Positions 50,502 to 60,850 of a stretch of DNA of 64,000 nucleotides are shown here, piece by piece; position 1 is the stretch's first letter, and every line of letters begins with the position of its first letter. Location of the stretch: positions 1-64,000 of the forward strand of contig NZ_NOXW01000015.1 in NCBI RefSeq assembly GCF_002251855.1, given 5' to 3'. Source of the stretch: Rhodoferax sp. TH121. GTDB lineage: Bacteria > Pseudomonadota > Gammaproteobacteria > Burkholderiales > Burkholderiaceae_C. The translations under genes were made by a program, and so were the position numbers. The notes below the pieces were generated by a model, which saw nothing but the letters and a program-made list of their open reading frames with translations, was not told the DNA's origin and searched no databases.

Positions 50502-51146
50502 TCAAACGCGGTTCAGGGGCTGCAGCAGCACGACGAGTGCTCCCGCGCCGCCCTGTGCCGGTTGGGCCTGCACAAAGGCCACCACCTCGCTTTTTTGCAC
50601 CAGCCATTTGTGTACTTTGTCCTTGAGCACCGGCGCCTTGCCGGGTGAACCCAGGCCCTTGCCATGCACCACGCGCACGCAGCGTATGCCTTGTTTGTGC
50701 GCCTCGCGGATAAAGGCGCCCAGCGCTTCGCGGGCCTCATCGCTGCGCAAGCCGTGCAGGTCAATCTGCTTCTGGATGCTCCACTTGCCCTTGCGCAGCT
50801 TCTGCGTCACATCGGTGCCCACACCGGGGCGGCGAAAGCTCAGGTGCTCGTCGGTGTCCAGCAGCGTGGTGACGTCCACCTCGTCGCTCAGCGCCTCTTG
50901 CAGGGCTGCCGCGTCATCCAGCATCTGCTGCTTAGGGATGGGTTTGGGCGGCTCGGGCGTCAGCCTGGCGCGCTGGGGCGGCTCCAGCGGTTTGACCTTG
51001 CCAATGGCCGTTTGAAACAGGTTGCTCGCGGCGGCTTTGCGTTTGGCCTCGGCTGCCTTCTGGGCGGCCAGCGCGGCTTCGCGTGCGGCTTGGGCCTCGA
51101 TTTCCTTCTTGACCAATTTCAGGTCGGACAGGGCGTTGATTTTCAT
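50502..51146 (-). CDS. Smr-domain endonuclease-like protein
   Basis: A 214-residue protein: a helical lysine/alanine-rich N-terminus, a linker, then a Smr domain from about 125 with IDLHGLRSDEAREAL and RVVHGKGLGS (the HGxG motif). Stand-alone Smr proteins nick or cleave nucleic acids. It follows radC by nine bases on the same strand; the pair is probably an operon. Confidence 0.92.
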   Translation of the reverse strand: MKINALSDLKLVKKEIEAQAAREAALAAQKAAEAKRKAAASNLFQTAIGKVKPLEPPQRARLTPEPPKPIPKQQMLDDAAALQEALSDEVDVTTLLDTDEHLSFRRPGVGTDVTQKLRKGKWSIQKQIDLHGLRSDEAREALGAFIREAHKQGIRCVRVVHGKGLGSPGKAPVLKDKVHKWLVQKSEVVAFVQAQPAQGGAGALVVLLQPLNRV

Positions 51147-51155
51147 GGCTGCCCT

Positions 51156-51875
51156 TTAAATGAGTCCGGTCTCGGCCATGGACAATGCCTGGCCAGGTCC
51201 GACGATGATGTGGTCCAGCACGCGCACGTCCACCAGCGCCAGCGCGGCCTTGAGGGTTTGGGTCAGCGCCTCGTCGGCGCGGCTGGGCTGCACGCTGCCG
51301 CTGGGGTGGTTGTGTGCCAGCACCACGGCGGCTGCGCTGTGGTGCAGTGCACGGATCACCACCTCGCGCGGGTACACGCTGGTCTGGGTGAGCGTGCCGC
51401 GAAACAGCTCTTCCATGGCCAGTAGCTTGTTCTGGCTGTCGAGAAACAGCACCGCAAACACCTCATGCCCCTTGGCGGCCAGGTGCAGCTGCAGGTAGTG
51501 CTTCACGGCCTGCGGGTCTGCAAACACCTCGCGCTCCTGCAGACGCTGCGCCATGGCGCGGCGGGCCAGCTCCAGCACCGCCACAATCTCGGCCCGCTTG
51601 GCCGGGCCCAGGCCCTTGACACGTTTGAGGTCGTCCGCCGTGGCATTCAGCAGGCCAGCTATGCCTCCAAAGCCGCCTTGACCCCCGTCATTGCTGCGTG
51701 AGCCGCTATCACTTTTGAGTTGCAGCAGCTCCTCCGCCATCTGCAACACCCCTTTGCCCGCAATGCCAGTGCGCAGCAAGATGGCTAGCAACTCCGCATC
51801 GCTGAGCGCCCCGGGGCCGCGCGCGAGGAGCTTTTCGCGCGGTTGGGCTTCCAGTGGGAGGTCTTTGAGGGGCAT
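51156..51875 (-). CDS. radC: RadC/UPF0758 JAMM-domain protein
   Basis: The 239-residue protein has an N-terminal helix-hairpin-helix region and a C-terminal JAMM/MPN+ metal site with HNHPSG. Despite the name, its role in repair is unproven. It starts [14 protein letters not shown] at ATG 51875. The first ten codons are duplicated at 53442-53476 on the far side of a low-GC insert, so its present promoter region is not the ancestral one. Confidence 0.93.
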   Translation of the reverse strand: MPLKDLPLEAQPREKLLARGPGALSDAELLAILLRTGIAGKGVLQMAEELLQLKSDSGSRSNDGGQGGFGGIAGLLNATADDLKRVKGLGPAKRAEIVAVLELARRAMAQRLQEREVFADPQAVKHYLQLHLAAKGHEVFAVLFLDSQNKLLAMEELFRGTLTQTSVYPREVVIRALHHSAAAVVLAHNHPSGSVQPSRADEALTQTLKAALALVDVRVLDHIIVGPGQALSMAETGLI

Positions 51876-51877
51876 GG
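51843..51877 (-). repeat. 35-bp direct repeat R1 (radC 5' end)
   Basis: Covers codons 1-11 of radC; 32 of 35 bases match R2 at 53442-53476. Similarity stops abruptly on both sides. Confidence 0.85.
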
Positions 51878-52211
51878 GACAAAACTTTAAGCGCAAATCA
51901 GAGCGTAGCAGGCAGAGTGGGAATTGGGGAAAAGCCGCGCCGACTAGTGGCTAAACTCCGATTGACGGATAAGTGTTTCGCCGAAGGGAGGCGGGCTCTC
52001 AAACTGCGCAGGTCAACAGCCTATCGGAGCCTAGAGCCCGAGCCATACATTGTCTAATCTGGTTGAATTCCTACCTTTTTCATTGTCCGACGGTCAACCA
52101 GCCGTAAGGCCGTATCAATACCGCAGGTCTGTTGTTCGGCATGGGGGAGATATGTCCCCCAGATGAGTCTGGGCCCGTTCCCGGAATAAAGGCTGCGTCG
52201 CTTTACTGGGC
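51876..52211. other. 336-bp stretch without a clear gene inside the radC insert
   Basis: Lies between radC and the unknown membrane-protein gene. It has a CGGGCTCT/AGAGCCCG inverted repeat and a short frame of about 50 codons at 52054-52215 that may be a relic. No transposase, integrase or tRNA is seen. Confidence 0.5.
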
Positions 52212-53384
52212 TCATTGCAGGTTCAATTGATTCGGTTGCGGCTGCCTGGTGCTTGGTTCCCACCCGCTGAATGTCGCCCAGCGAATGCCAAAGTAACCGG
52301 CGCGCTGCTTGAACTTCAAAAAATCGCCTTGTTGAACTTGGTCGAATGTTTGCTTTGACACGGTGAATGACCGGACATCTTCTGCTGAAGCCCAGTCTCG
52401 TACGATCAATTGGTGAGACTCTCGCTTCTCGCTGAAGAGGCCGCGGCCTCTTCGTTTCTCTATCTTCTTCCAATCAACTGGAATCAAAAGCAGAGTCTCG
52501 GTAGATGGGTCTAACGCGATGTTCGCATCCCGCAACTCAACGGCAGTGAAGAGGAGCGCGCCAATGCTGCCTACGAAAAGCACTTCGAGCAATACCAGAT
52601 GCAACCGCGCGCTGCGGCGCAGTAACACTACTGTGGTCGCTACCATAGCGGCTAGCAACAAAGAAGCTGGCAGCAGGCTCAGCGTCCAAAGGCGTGCTAA
52701 ATCCACAACAAATGTGCTCTCAAAAGCTATACGCCCCCATGACACAGCGGCAGAGATAGCTAAGCCGGAACTCATACAAAGGATCAGCACCGAAGGCATA
52801 AGAAATCTGTCTCGCTCTCGCGGGAGTGAGGCAGGTGGGTCGGACCAGAGTTCCTTAGCCAAGACAGAAAAATCGGCCATGGCCGAGGCTGCCGCCTCTC
52901 GCAAACGATCTTCAATCGTGCGTTCGCTGGCCCAATCCTGTGCACGCCACTCCATCCACATGCGGCCATTGGCGCAGGCCACCCGCCCAAGCCGACAACC
53001 CGAGCCCTGCGCTGCAAAGAGGTGCTGTGCTGCATGCAGCAGCCGCGTGTTATTCGAAAAGCGAGACTCTAAGTGATCGTCATTGGAAGCGACATATACC
53101 AATGGGTCAAAACCTATGTGGCCGAACTGAAACTCCACAGCGAGACCAGTCCATTTGAAGAATCGATCCCATCCATTTTCACGCTTGAGTTCGAATCGAA
53201 ATTCCGTCGGCACATCGACGGCTACGCGCAGCCCGTAAACCAAACCGCGAATAGACCGAAGTCCTGTCTCACAAGACTTGCCACCGAGTGAATCCAGCTC
53301 TCCGCTCCAAGTACGTACCCATCGGTAGCGCCATTGGAAGGCCAACGTGATGAATAGCGTAATCAGTCCCAATGAAAACCACAT
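52212..53384 (-). CDS. Unknown membrane protein on a horizontally acquired insert
   Basis: A 390-residue protein with an N-terminal membrane segment (residues 2-17), a soluble part of about 170 residues, then three membrane segments between about 195 and 285 and a cytoplasmic-looking C-terminus (about 290-390). The last domain includes RDWASAEDVRSFTVSKQTFDQ. No family is recognised. Base composition is visibly lower in GC than the neighbours. It sits between two copies of the radC 5' end, which suggests arrival by insertion. Confidence 0.75.
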   Translation of the reverse strand: MWFSLGLITLFITLAFQWRYRWVRTWSGELDSLGGKSCETGLRSIRGLVYGLRVAVDVPTEFRFELKRENGWDRFFKWTGLAVEFQFGHIGFDPLVYVASNDDHLESRFSNNTRLLHAAQHLFAAQGSGCRLGRVACANGRMWMEWRAQDWASERTIEDRLREAAASAMADFSVLAKELWSDPPASLPRERDRFLMPSVLILCMSSGLAISAAVSWGRIAFESTFVVDLARLWTLSLLPASLLLAAMVATTVVLLRRSARLHLVLLEVLFVGSIGALLFTAVELRDANIALDPSTETLLLIPVDWKKIEKRRGRGLFSEKRESHQLIVRDWASAEDVRSFTVSKQTFDQVQQGDFLKFKQRAGYFGIRWATFSGWEPSTRQPQPNQLNLQ

Positions 53385-53441
53385 ACATCGTTCGCCTTAT
53401 CAGGGGGTTATAGGCGCCAGCATCCCGGCTATCGCTGATAG

Positions 53442-53476
53442 TTGGGCTTCTAGGGGGATGTCTTTGAGGGGCATGG
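53442..53476 (-). repeat. 35-bp direct repeat R2 (displaced radC 5' end)
   Basis: Reads MPLKDIPLEAQ on the minus strand and then runs into unrelated codons and a stop. It is next to the fkpB divergent region, so it appears to be the original radC start, or the outer att copy. Confidence 0.85.
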
Positions 53477-53552
53477 CATAGGGGCGAAGCGCGAGCGAAC
53501 GTGCTCAATAGAGCAAGCTTTCTACAATAGAGGCCAGTTTATCGGGACTTTT

Positions 53553-54017
53553 ATGACCAGCACGCTTCCCCGGGTTCACCCGGGCTCCTTTCTCACCTTG
53601 CATTACCGTTTGGGTGGCCCTGCCGGGGACATCATCAACACCTTTACCGGCAAGCCTGCCACCCTGAGCTTGGGCACTGGCGAACTCTCGCCCGCGGTGG
53701 AAGCCTGCCTGATGGACATGGAAGAGGGCGCGCGCGCCACCTTTGAGCTGCCGGCAGGTGCCGCCTTTGGCGAGCGCAACCCTGACATGCAGCAATGGCT
53801 GGCCCGCAAAGTGCTGACCCAGATGGGCGACCCGCTGGAGACCTACAGCGTGGGTGATGTGGTGCAGTTCCCTACGCCCGATGGCCAAGGTCAGTTTGCC
53901 GGTGTGGTGTTGCAGTTGCGGGGCGAAGGCGCCGAGCGCGCGGTGTTGTTCGACTTCAACCACCCGCTGGCGGGCCAGCCGGTGACCTTTGAAGTGCAGC
54001 TGATCGGCGTCTTATGA
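53553..54017 (+). CDS. fkpB: FKBP-type peptidyl-prolyl isomerase FkpB (SlpA)
   Basis: The 154-residue protein has the SlyD/SlpA-type FKBP fold: [35 protein letters not shown] and [14 protein letters not shown]. It speeds cis-trans isomerisation of proline bonds in the cytoplasm. It overlaps ispH by four bases, an ancient fkpB-ispH pair found across proteobacteria. Confidence 0.93.
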   Translation: MTSTLPRVHPGSFLTLHYRLGGPAGDIINTFTGKPATLSLGTGELSPAVEACLMDMEEGARATFELPAGAAFGERNPDMQQWLARKVLTQMGDPLETYSVGDVVQFPTPDGQGQFAGVVLQLRGEGAERAVLFDFNHPLAGQPVTFEVQLIGVL

Positions 54018-55048
54018 GCAATATTGACAACCACGAGTCACTGGGCGCCGACAGGCCGCCCTTAGGCGCGAACGCCCACCTGGCGGGTAGCGAACCCAAC
54101 GCAGTGGGGAGCGTGGGGGTCGAAGTCTTGCTGGCCGAGCCGCGTGGCTTTTGTGCCGGTGTGGACCGTGCCATTGAAATTGTGGAAAAGGCCCTTACCA
54201 AGTTCGGCCGACCAATCTACGTGCGCCACGAGATCGTGCACAACACCTATGTGGTCAACGACCTGAAGGCGCGCGGCGCCATCTTCATTGAAGAGCTGGA
54301 CGACGTGCCGCCGGGCGCGACGCTGGTGTTTTCGGCCCATGGCGTGAGCCAGGCGATCCAGAAAGAGGCCGCGCGCCGCGGTTTCCAGATCTTTGACGCC
54401 ACCTGCCCGCTGGTGACCAAGGTGCACGTGGAAGTGGCCAAGCTGCACAAAGAGGGTTATGAGTTCGTCATGATCGGCCACAAGGGCCACCCCGAGGTGG
54501 AAGGCACTATGGGGCAGCTCGATAGCGGTATTCACCTGGTGGAGGACGTGGCCGATGTGGCCCGCATCCAGCCAGGTCAGACCGACAAGCTTGCGGTTGT
54601 GACGCAAACCACCCTGAGCGTGGACGACGCGGCCGACATCACCGCTGCGGTGGTGGCCCGCTTTCCGAACATCAAAAAGCCCAAGATGCAGGACATTTGC
54701 TACGCCACCCAGAACCGTCAGGACGCGGTGAAGGTGATGAGCCCGCAGGTGGACATCGTCATCGTGGTGGGTAGCCCCACCAGCTCCAACAGCAACCGCC
54801 TGCGCGAGCTGGCACTCAAGCTGGGCACCGAAAGTTATATGGTGGACTCCGCCGCCGAACTACAGGCCGCATGGTTTGAAGGCAAGCAGCGCGTGGGACT
54901 GACCGCCGGCGCTTCTGCCCCCGAAGTGCTGGTGAAAGCCGTCATCGACCGCATCAAGGCGCTGGGTGCCGTGTCGGTGCGCAAGATGGACGGCATTGAA
55001 GAAACCGTGAAATTCCCGCTGCCCAAGGGCCTGAAGCTGGACGCGTGA
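54014..55048 (+). CDS. ispH: 4-hydroxy-3-methylbut-2-enyl diphosphate reductase IspH
   Basis: A 344-residue enzyme. The three conserved cysteines that hold the iron-sulfur cluster are C47 (PRGFCAGV), C131 (DATCPLV) and C229 (DICYAT). It makes IPP and DMAPP in the last step of the MEP isoprenoid pathway. It has about 35 more N-terminal residues than the E. coli enzyme, whose domain starts at [14 protein letters not shown]; the ATG at 54014 overlaps the fkpB stop, as expected for coupling. Confidence 0.97.
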   Translation: MSNIDNHESLGADRPPLGANAHLAGSEPNAVGSVGVEVLLAEPRGFCAGVDRAIEIVEKALTKFGRPIYVRHEIVHNTYVVNDLKARGAIFIEELDDVPPGATLVFSAHGVSQAIQKEAARRGFQIFDATCPLVTKVHVEVAKLHKEGYEFVMIGHKGHPEVEGTMGQLDSGIHLVEDVADVARIQPGQTDKLAVVTQTTLSVDDAADITAAVVARFPNIKKPKMQDICYATQNRQDAVKVMSPQVDIVIVVGSPTSSNSNRLRELALKLGTESYMVDSAAELQAAWFEGKQRVGLTAGASAPEVLVKAVIDRIKALGAVSVRKMDGIEETVKFPLPKGLKLDA

Positions 55049-55058
55049 ATGATGCGCG

Positions 55059-56450
<1,392 letters not shown>

Positions 56451-56513
56451 CTTGGCGAAGCAGGCCGCCGGGCCTGCTAGAATCACGCCTTCGTTTCGAC
56501 CGACGCGAATTCA

Positions 56514-56603
56514 GGAGAAGTGGCAGAGTGGTCGAATGTACTTGACTCGAAATCAAGCGTAGGGGCGACCCTACCGTGGGTTCGAATCCCACCTTCTCCG
56601 CCA
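56514..56603 (+). tRNA. tRNA-Ser, anticodon CGA
   Basis: GGAGAAG at 56514 pairs with CTTCTCC at 56593-56599; a discriminator G and an encoded CCA follow. The anticodon loop is CTCGAAA (anticodon CGA). The long variable arm TAGGGGCGACCCTA is typical of class II tRNA-Ser. The T loop TTCGAAT is present. About 90 bases. Confidence 0.95.
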
Positions 56604-56610
56604 AACGATC

Positions 56611-56644
56611 AAGCCTGCATCCCACAAAGATGCAGGCTTTTTTA
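56611..56644 (+). terminator. Terminator after tRNA-Ser
   Basis: AAGCCTGCAT at 56611-56620 pairs with ATGCAGGCTT at 56630-56639, followed by T residues. Confidence 0.85.
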
Positions 56645-56733
56645 TTGGGCAGGCTGGCTGGCAAGGTTTGTCATGGTGCTGAAATGTGTTTGTCGCATAG
56701 TGGCTGGTTGTATCCAATGTTTGAGGTGTTTGT

Positions 56734-57729
56734 ATGGTGATGGGTCGCAAACTTTCCCGCCGCACTGCGGTCGCTGCCGTGCTTGCCACGGCCTTGCTCG
56801 GTTCGTCCGTGTCGGCACAGAACGGCATAGCCAGCTACCCCGACAAGCCCGTCAAGATCGTGGTGCCCTTTGCCCCCGGCGCGGGTACCGATGCCATGGG
56901 CCGCCTGATGGCGCAAAAGCTGGGCGACGTGATGGGAGGCAGTTTTGTGGTGGAGAACCGCACCGGTGCCTCTGGTGCGATTGGCACCCAGTATGTCGCT
57001 CAGCAGCCCGCTGATGGCTACACGCTGCTGCTGGTGGCGTCCCCCTTCACCACGGTGGCTGCCTCCTTGTCCAGCGCAGGGTATGACCCGATCAAGAGTT
57101 TCACGCCCGTGGGCATGATTGCCAGCGGCCCTCTGGTCTGGGCGACCAACCACCAAACAGGCATCCACACCATGCAGGAGTTGGTGGCCTATGCCAAACA
57201 AAAGCCCGGCGTGTTGAACTACGGCTCGGCCGGTGCCGGTGGCGTGAACCACCTGGTGCTGGAGCTGCTCAAGGCTAAAACTGGTACCTTCATCACCCAT
57301 ATCCCTTACCGTGGTGTGGCACCTGCGGCGCTGGACATGGTGTCGGGACAGGTGCAACTGGTCACGGGTACCATCCCTGCGCTATTGCCGCTGGTGAAGG
57401 ACGGGCGCATCAAGCCCTTGGCTGTGACCAGTGCCAAGCGCTCCAGCGCCATGCCTGAGGTGCCCAGCATGGCAGAAGCTGGCTTCAAAGGCTTTGACGT
57501 ACTGAACTACTTTGCCTTGGCGGCCCCGGCCGGGACGCCAGCCGCAGTGATCGAAAAGCTCAACGCGGCCCTGAACAAGGTGGTGCTCTTGCCCGAGGTG
57601 CAGGCCCGCTTCAAGCTCGATGCAGTGGAGGCCACACCGGGCTCCCCCATGGCGCAGGCCAAGTTCATCGAAGCCGACTATCGCGCATGGCGCGAGGTCG
57701 TGCAGACACAAAACCTCAAGATCGAATAA
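56734..57729 (+). CDS. Bug/TctC-type tricarboxylate receptor
   Basis: A 331-residue periplasmic binding protein with a twin-arginine-like or Sec signal (GRKLSRRTAVAAVLATALLGS). The Bug family motifs are present: YPDKPVKIVVPFAPGAGTDAMGR, NRTGASGAIGTQYVAQ and DGYTLLL. Orphan Bug proteins are abundant in betaproteobacteria; the ligand is unknown. It is not near a TctAB pair here. Confidence 0.93.
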   Translation: MVMGRKLSRRTAVAAVLATALLGSSVSAQNGIASYPDKPVKIVVPFAPGAGTDAMGRLMAQKLGDVMGGSFVVENRTGASGAIGTQYVAQQPADGYTLLLVASPFTTVAASLSSAGYDPIKSFTPVGMIASGPLVWATNHQTGIHTMQELVAYAKQKPGVLNYGSAGAGGVNHLVLELLKAKTGTFITHIPYRGVAPAALDMVSGQVQLVTGTIPALLPLVKDGRIKPLAVTSAKRSSAMPEVPSMAEAGFKGFDVLNYFALAAPAGTPAAVIEKLNAALNKVVLLPEVQARFKLDAVEATPGSPMAQAKFIEADYRAWREVVQTQNLKIE

Positions 57730-57800
57730 GCCACTATTCGCGGCCCTGTTGCCACCTTTGCCCGCTGGCCGATCCAGGCCGTGCGTGGAACAATGGCCGC

Positions 57801-58388
57801 ATGCGCATTTCCATTGCTTTCCTGTTGCTGGCTTGCAGCTTGTGGGCACCTGTAGCCAAGGCCCAGCTGCCTGCGCGTGACCTGACGGTAGAGCTGCGCC
57901 AAATCGAGGACCGGGCAGACGAGGGGAGCAGTTACCGCGCTGGCCCCGCTGACGGAGGGCAAACCTTGGTGCCCCAAAAAATCCAGGTGCGCAACGGGCA
58001 GAAGGCCCAGTTGCGCATGAACCTGTCCGTCCCCATGCAATGGGTGGAGGCGGTGCAGGCCCCCTCTGCCAACAGCGGCGCGAGCGTCAAGCAGGCGCTG
58101 CAATGGTTTGACGTGGGCCAGACCGTGACCGTGACGCCACGTTGGCCCGGTGGCAACCGCGCTGCCACGGTGGAGCTGGAGGTGCAGCAGGCCAACATGG
58201 CCACCCGCAGCAACGCCGATATGCCCAGCCAAAGCCGCAGCCAGATCAGCAGCACGGTGACCGCCCCCTTGGCCCAGTGGGTGACCATTGCCGCCACTGG
58301 CCCTGCACCGGCTCGGCAAGGCAGTTACAGCAGTGCTGGCGGTGGGGAGGTGCGGCGTTTGTTGCAGATTCGGGTGTTGGTGCCTTAG
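57801..58388 (+). CDS. Secreted protein of unknown function
   Basis: A 195-residue protein with a clean signal peptide (MRISIAFLLLACSLWAPVAKA). The mature part has two strand-rich segments (QLRMNLSVPMQWVEAV, and RNAATVELEVQQAN-type sequence) with RDLTVELRQIED at the start, resembling secretin-associated beta domains. The start ATG is at 57801 because the signal peptide begins there. No family can be named with confidence. Confidence 0.75.
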   Translation: MRISIAFLLLACSLWAPVAKAQLPARDLTVELRQIEDRADEGSSYRAGPADGGQTLVPQKIQVRNGQKAQLRMNLSVPMQWVEAVQAPSANSGASVKQALQWFDVGQTVTVTPRWPGGNRAATVELEVQQANMATRSNADMPSQSRSQISSTVTAPLAQWVTIAATGPAPARQGSYSSAGGGEVRRLLQIRVLVP

Positions 58389-58413
58389 CTGTATTTTTGC
58401 GGGCGTTGCATTG

Positions 58414-58793
58414 TTTTTTTAACACCCACTCCCCCAGCCCCTCGCCCCGTCGGCGAGGGGAGCCTTTCAACAGCCATATTTGTTTTTTGCGCGCCGACTG
58501 CGTGGCTACTGGGGTGACGTTGCCCGCGTAGGTTGACACCACGGCCTGCGCCTGCGGTTGTGGGTACTTCGGAAGGGTAGGTATACCAACGCTGGCGGCT
58601 GCGCACGCCAGTGGCTCCGCGCCTGCATTGTTTGATTCACCACAACCGCTGGTACTGGCCGTGGCGCGCCAATTTGTTGGCAACGGCACGTGCGTAGCCC
58701 AGTATCCGGCGCGAAGCCCTCAAATCGGCTGTTAAAGGCTCCCCTCGCCGACGGGGCGAGGGGCTGGGGGAGTGGGTGTCCAAAAAAAGCGGT
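58414..58793 (+). mobile_element. Hairpin-ended non-coding element, copy B (MITE-like)
   Basis: A 380-bp stretch with nearly identical inverted ends of about 60 bp (58414-58475 and 58727-58788). Each end contains the palindrome CCCCTCGCC/GGCGAGGGG inside CACCCACTCCCCCAGCCC. The interior matches copy A (27450-27837) in the blocks CCTGCGGTTGTGGG, ACGCTGGCGGC, CGCCAGTGGCTCC and ACTGGCCGTGGCG. No coding frame of note. Looks like a miniature element moved in trans. Confidence 0.85.
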
Positions 58794-58823
58794 CTAGCCC
58801 AACGGAGGAACCCCCGCCAGACC

Positions 58824-59456
58824 TCAGCGGCGCGCCAGCGGGTTAGGCGTAGGCTCCGCAACCTTGTGCAGGGTGTTGCGGTCCGTGTGGTGGAACGGCT
58901 CATCGCGCCCCAGGATCTGCAACACCGTGTCCTCGTCATAACTCCAGGTGCCATCCGCGTGGATGGAGACCTTGATGCGGAACTCCGTGGTTTTGAACGC
59001 GTGCTGCAAAAAAGGCGCTGAGCAGATGCCCCAGGTCTCCAGCCCATGCGTGGCTACCAGTTCAAATTCGGTCGCATCGGCCGCGGCCTGCCCACCCGCC
59101 ATGGCCACCTGGCCGCGCGGGATGGTGAGCGTGTGGATGATGGCGCCGGTGGCCGGCTCCCACAGCCAGTAGCCGACCTGGTCGTGGTAGGTCTTGACCT
59201 GGTCGGGCTTGGTGACGTGCGTGTGGTAGCGCAAGCCATACAGCAACTGTGGGCCATTGGTTTGTGGGTCGATCGGTTGCAGCTCGATGCGTTCGTGGAA
59301 GGCCTGCTTCTTGGGCCCCTCGGCCTTGGGCTTCACGTCCAGGCCGCGCTGGCCTTCCCAGATGCCAGCCATGGCGCGCAGCGGCCCCAGGTTGGCCAGC
59401 GTGTCCACATCCATGGGGTGGGGTTCGGTGTAAATGTCTTTGGGAAAGTCGCTCAT
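58824..59456 (-). CDS. Nitrobindin/FABP-like protein (DUF1794 type)
   Basis: The 210-residue protein contains LRAMAGIWEGQRG near residue 28, HERIELQPIDPQTNGPQLLYGLRYHTHVTK, DQVGYWLWEPATGAIIHTL and GQVAMAGG. These are the strand motifs of a ten-stranded barrel of the nitrobindin or THAP4-C family, which bind haem or small ligands. The role is not known. The start ATG 59456 is standard. Confidence 0.82.
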   Translation of the reverse strand: MSDFPKDIYTEPHPMDVDTLANLGPLRAMAGIWEGQRGLDVKPKAEGPKKQAFHERIELQPIDPQTNGPQLLYGLRYHTHVTKPDQVKTYHDQVGYWLWEPATGAIIHTLTIPRGQVAMAGGQAAADATEFELVATHGLETWGICSAPFLQHAFKTTEFRIKVSIHADGTWSYDEDTVLQILGRDEPFHHTDRNTLHKVAEPTPNPLARR

Positions 59457-59480
59457 GCTGCACCTGTCATTTTAAGTGTT

Positions 59481-59536
59481 TTTGGCCTCTAGCCAGCGTG
59501 GAATCTGCGCGAGAAGCTAGCAAATTGATAGCGTTA
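59481..59536 (+). repeat. Dispersed ~60-bp repeat, copy 10
   Basis: Variant B with TTTTGGCCTCTAGCC, TGCGCGAGAAGCTA and TTGATAGCG; it ends exactly at the trpS stop codon. Confidence 0.85.
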
Positions 59537-60844
59537 TTTGGCGTCGGCGGCCGAGACAAGCGCTGCCAGTGCGTGCACTGCGCGGGCCAGTGCCTCGGCG
59601 TCCAGCCCCTCCAGTTGTGCCTGCAGCGCCGCCACTCCGGCAGCGCCGTCGCGCTGCAGTAGGCCAATCGCTTGCCCCGCCACTTTGGGCGACTCAAAGC
59701 CCTTGCTTTGCAAGAGCACGGCACCAGCGGGATCCACCAGTTTGAAGTAGAACAAGCCGTCTTTTTCGCGGTACTGCTTGAAGGCGGCCAGTGCAGCCTT
59801 GCTGCTTTTCTCGGCCTTGCCTTGCAGCGCGCTGCCCAGGCCGCGCAGGCCTACAGCGCTGCGCAGTTGGGCCATGAAGGGTGTGGCGATTGCGCGTGCT
59901 TTCTGCGCACCCGCCAGCAACAGGGCCTCGACCTTCTCGGGGTGGGCCATGTAGTCTTCGTAGGCGGCGCGCATGGGAGCGATCTCCTGGTCGATGCGTT
60001 CGAACAGCAAGGTCTTGGCATCGCCCCAGGCAATGCCCTCGGCGTAGGCCTTGCGCAGTGCTGCTGTTTCTTCCTCCGAGGCAAAGGCTTGGTAGATCTG
60101 GAACAAGGCCGATCCTTCCGTGTCTTTGGCTTCGCCCGGAGCGCGCGAATCGGTCTTGATGCCGGCAATCAGCTTCTTCAGCTGCTCGCGGCTGCTGAAC
60201 AGCGGGATGGTGTTGTCGTAGCTCTTGCTCATCTTGCGGCCGTCCAAGCCCGGCAGGGTGGCCACGGACTCTTCAATCTCGGCCTGCGGCGGCACAAAGT
60301 GCTCGCCATAGCGGTGGTTAAAGCTGGCGGCCATATCGCGCGCCATCTCGATGTGCTGGATCTGGTCGCGCCCCACGGGCACCTTGTGCGCGTTGAACAT
60401 GAGAATGTCGGCACCCATCAGCACGGGGTACATGAACAGGCCCGCCGTCACGTCTGCATCGGGGTCCATGCCGGCGGCAGTGTTTTTGTCCACAGCGGCC
60501 TTGTAGGCGTGGGCGCGGTTGAGCACGCCTTTTCCAGTCACGCAGGTCAGGAACCAGCAGAGCTCGGGAATTTCAGGCACGTCACTCTGGCGGTAGAAAG
60601 TGACCTGCGCCGGGTCCAGGCCTGCGGCTAACCAGCTGGCTGCAATCTCCAGCGTGCTGCGCTGGATGCGCGCAGGCTCGTCAGTTTTGATAAGCGCGTG
60701 GTAGTTGGCCAGGAAGTAAAAACTTTCCACCCCCGGGGTCTTGCTGGCGCGCACGGCAGGGCGGATGGAGCCCACATAGTTGCCGAGGTGGGGGGTGCCG
60801 GTGGTGGTGATGCCGGTGAGGAAACGGATGGTCGCAGAGGTCAT
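59534..60844 (-). CDS. trpS: Tryptophanyl-tRNA synthetase with a C-terminal YegP-like extension
   Basis: Class I synthetase with TGTPHLGN (15-22) as HIGH motif and KMSKS (204-208). The catalytic part ends near residue 345, the usual end of a bacterial TrpS. The last 90 residues contain KDGLFYFKLVDPAGAVLLQS, which resembles the DUF1508 (YegP) fold, joined in frame. It loads tryptophan onto tRNA. The extension may bind RNA or mediate dimer contacts; this is inference. The gene is followed by the nitrobindin-like gene. Confidence 0.95.
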   Translation of the reverse strand: MTSATIRFLTGITTTGTPHLGNYVGSIRPAVRASKTPGVESFYFLANYHALIKTDEPARIQRSTLEIAASWLAAGLDPAQVTFYRQSDVPEIPELCWFLTCVTGKGVLNRAHAYKAAVDKNTAAGMDPDADVTAGLFMYPVLMGADILMFNAHKVPVGRDQIQHIEMARDMAASFNHRYGEHFVPPQAEIEESVATLPGLDGRKMSKSYDNTIPLFSSREQLKKLIAGIKTDSRAPGEAKDTEGSALFQIYQAFASEEETAALRKAYAEGIAWGDAKTLLFERIDQEIAPMRAAYEDYMAHPEKVEALLLAGAQKARAIATPFMAQLRSAVGLRGLGSALQGKAEKSSKAALAAFKQYREKDGLFYFKLVDPAGAVLLQSKGFESPKVAGQAIGLLQRDGAAGVAALQAQLEGLDAEALARAVHALAALVSAADAK

Positions 60845-60850
60845 GGAAGA

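Noticed and set aside
52054..52473. 139-codon minus-strand frame at the end of the radC insert
   Set aside because: Most of it overlaps the better supported 390-residue membrane protein in another frame. Its last 50 codons could be a gene relic but match nothing I know.
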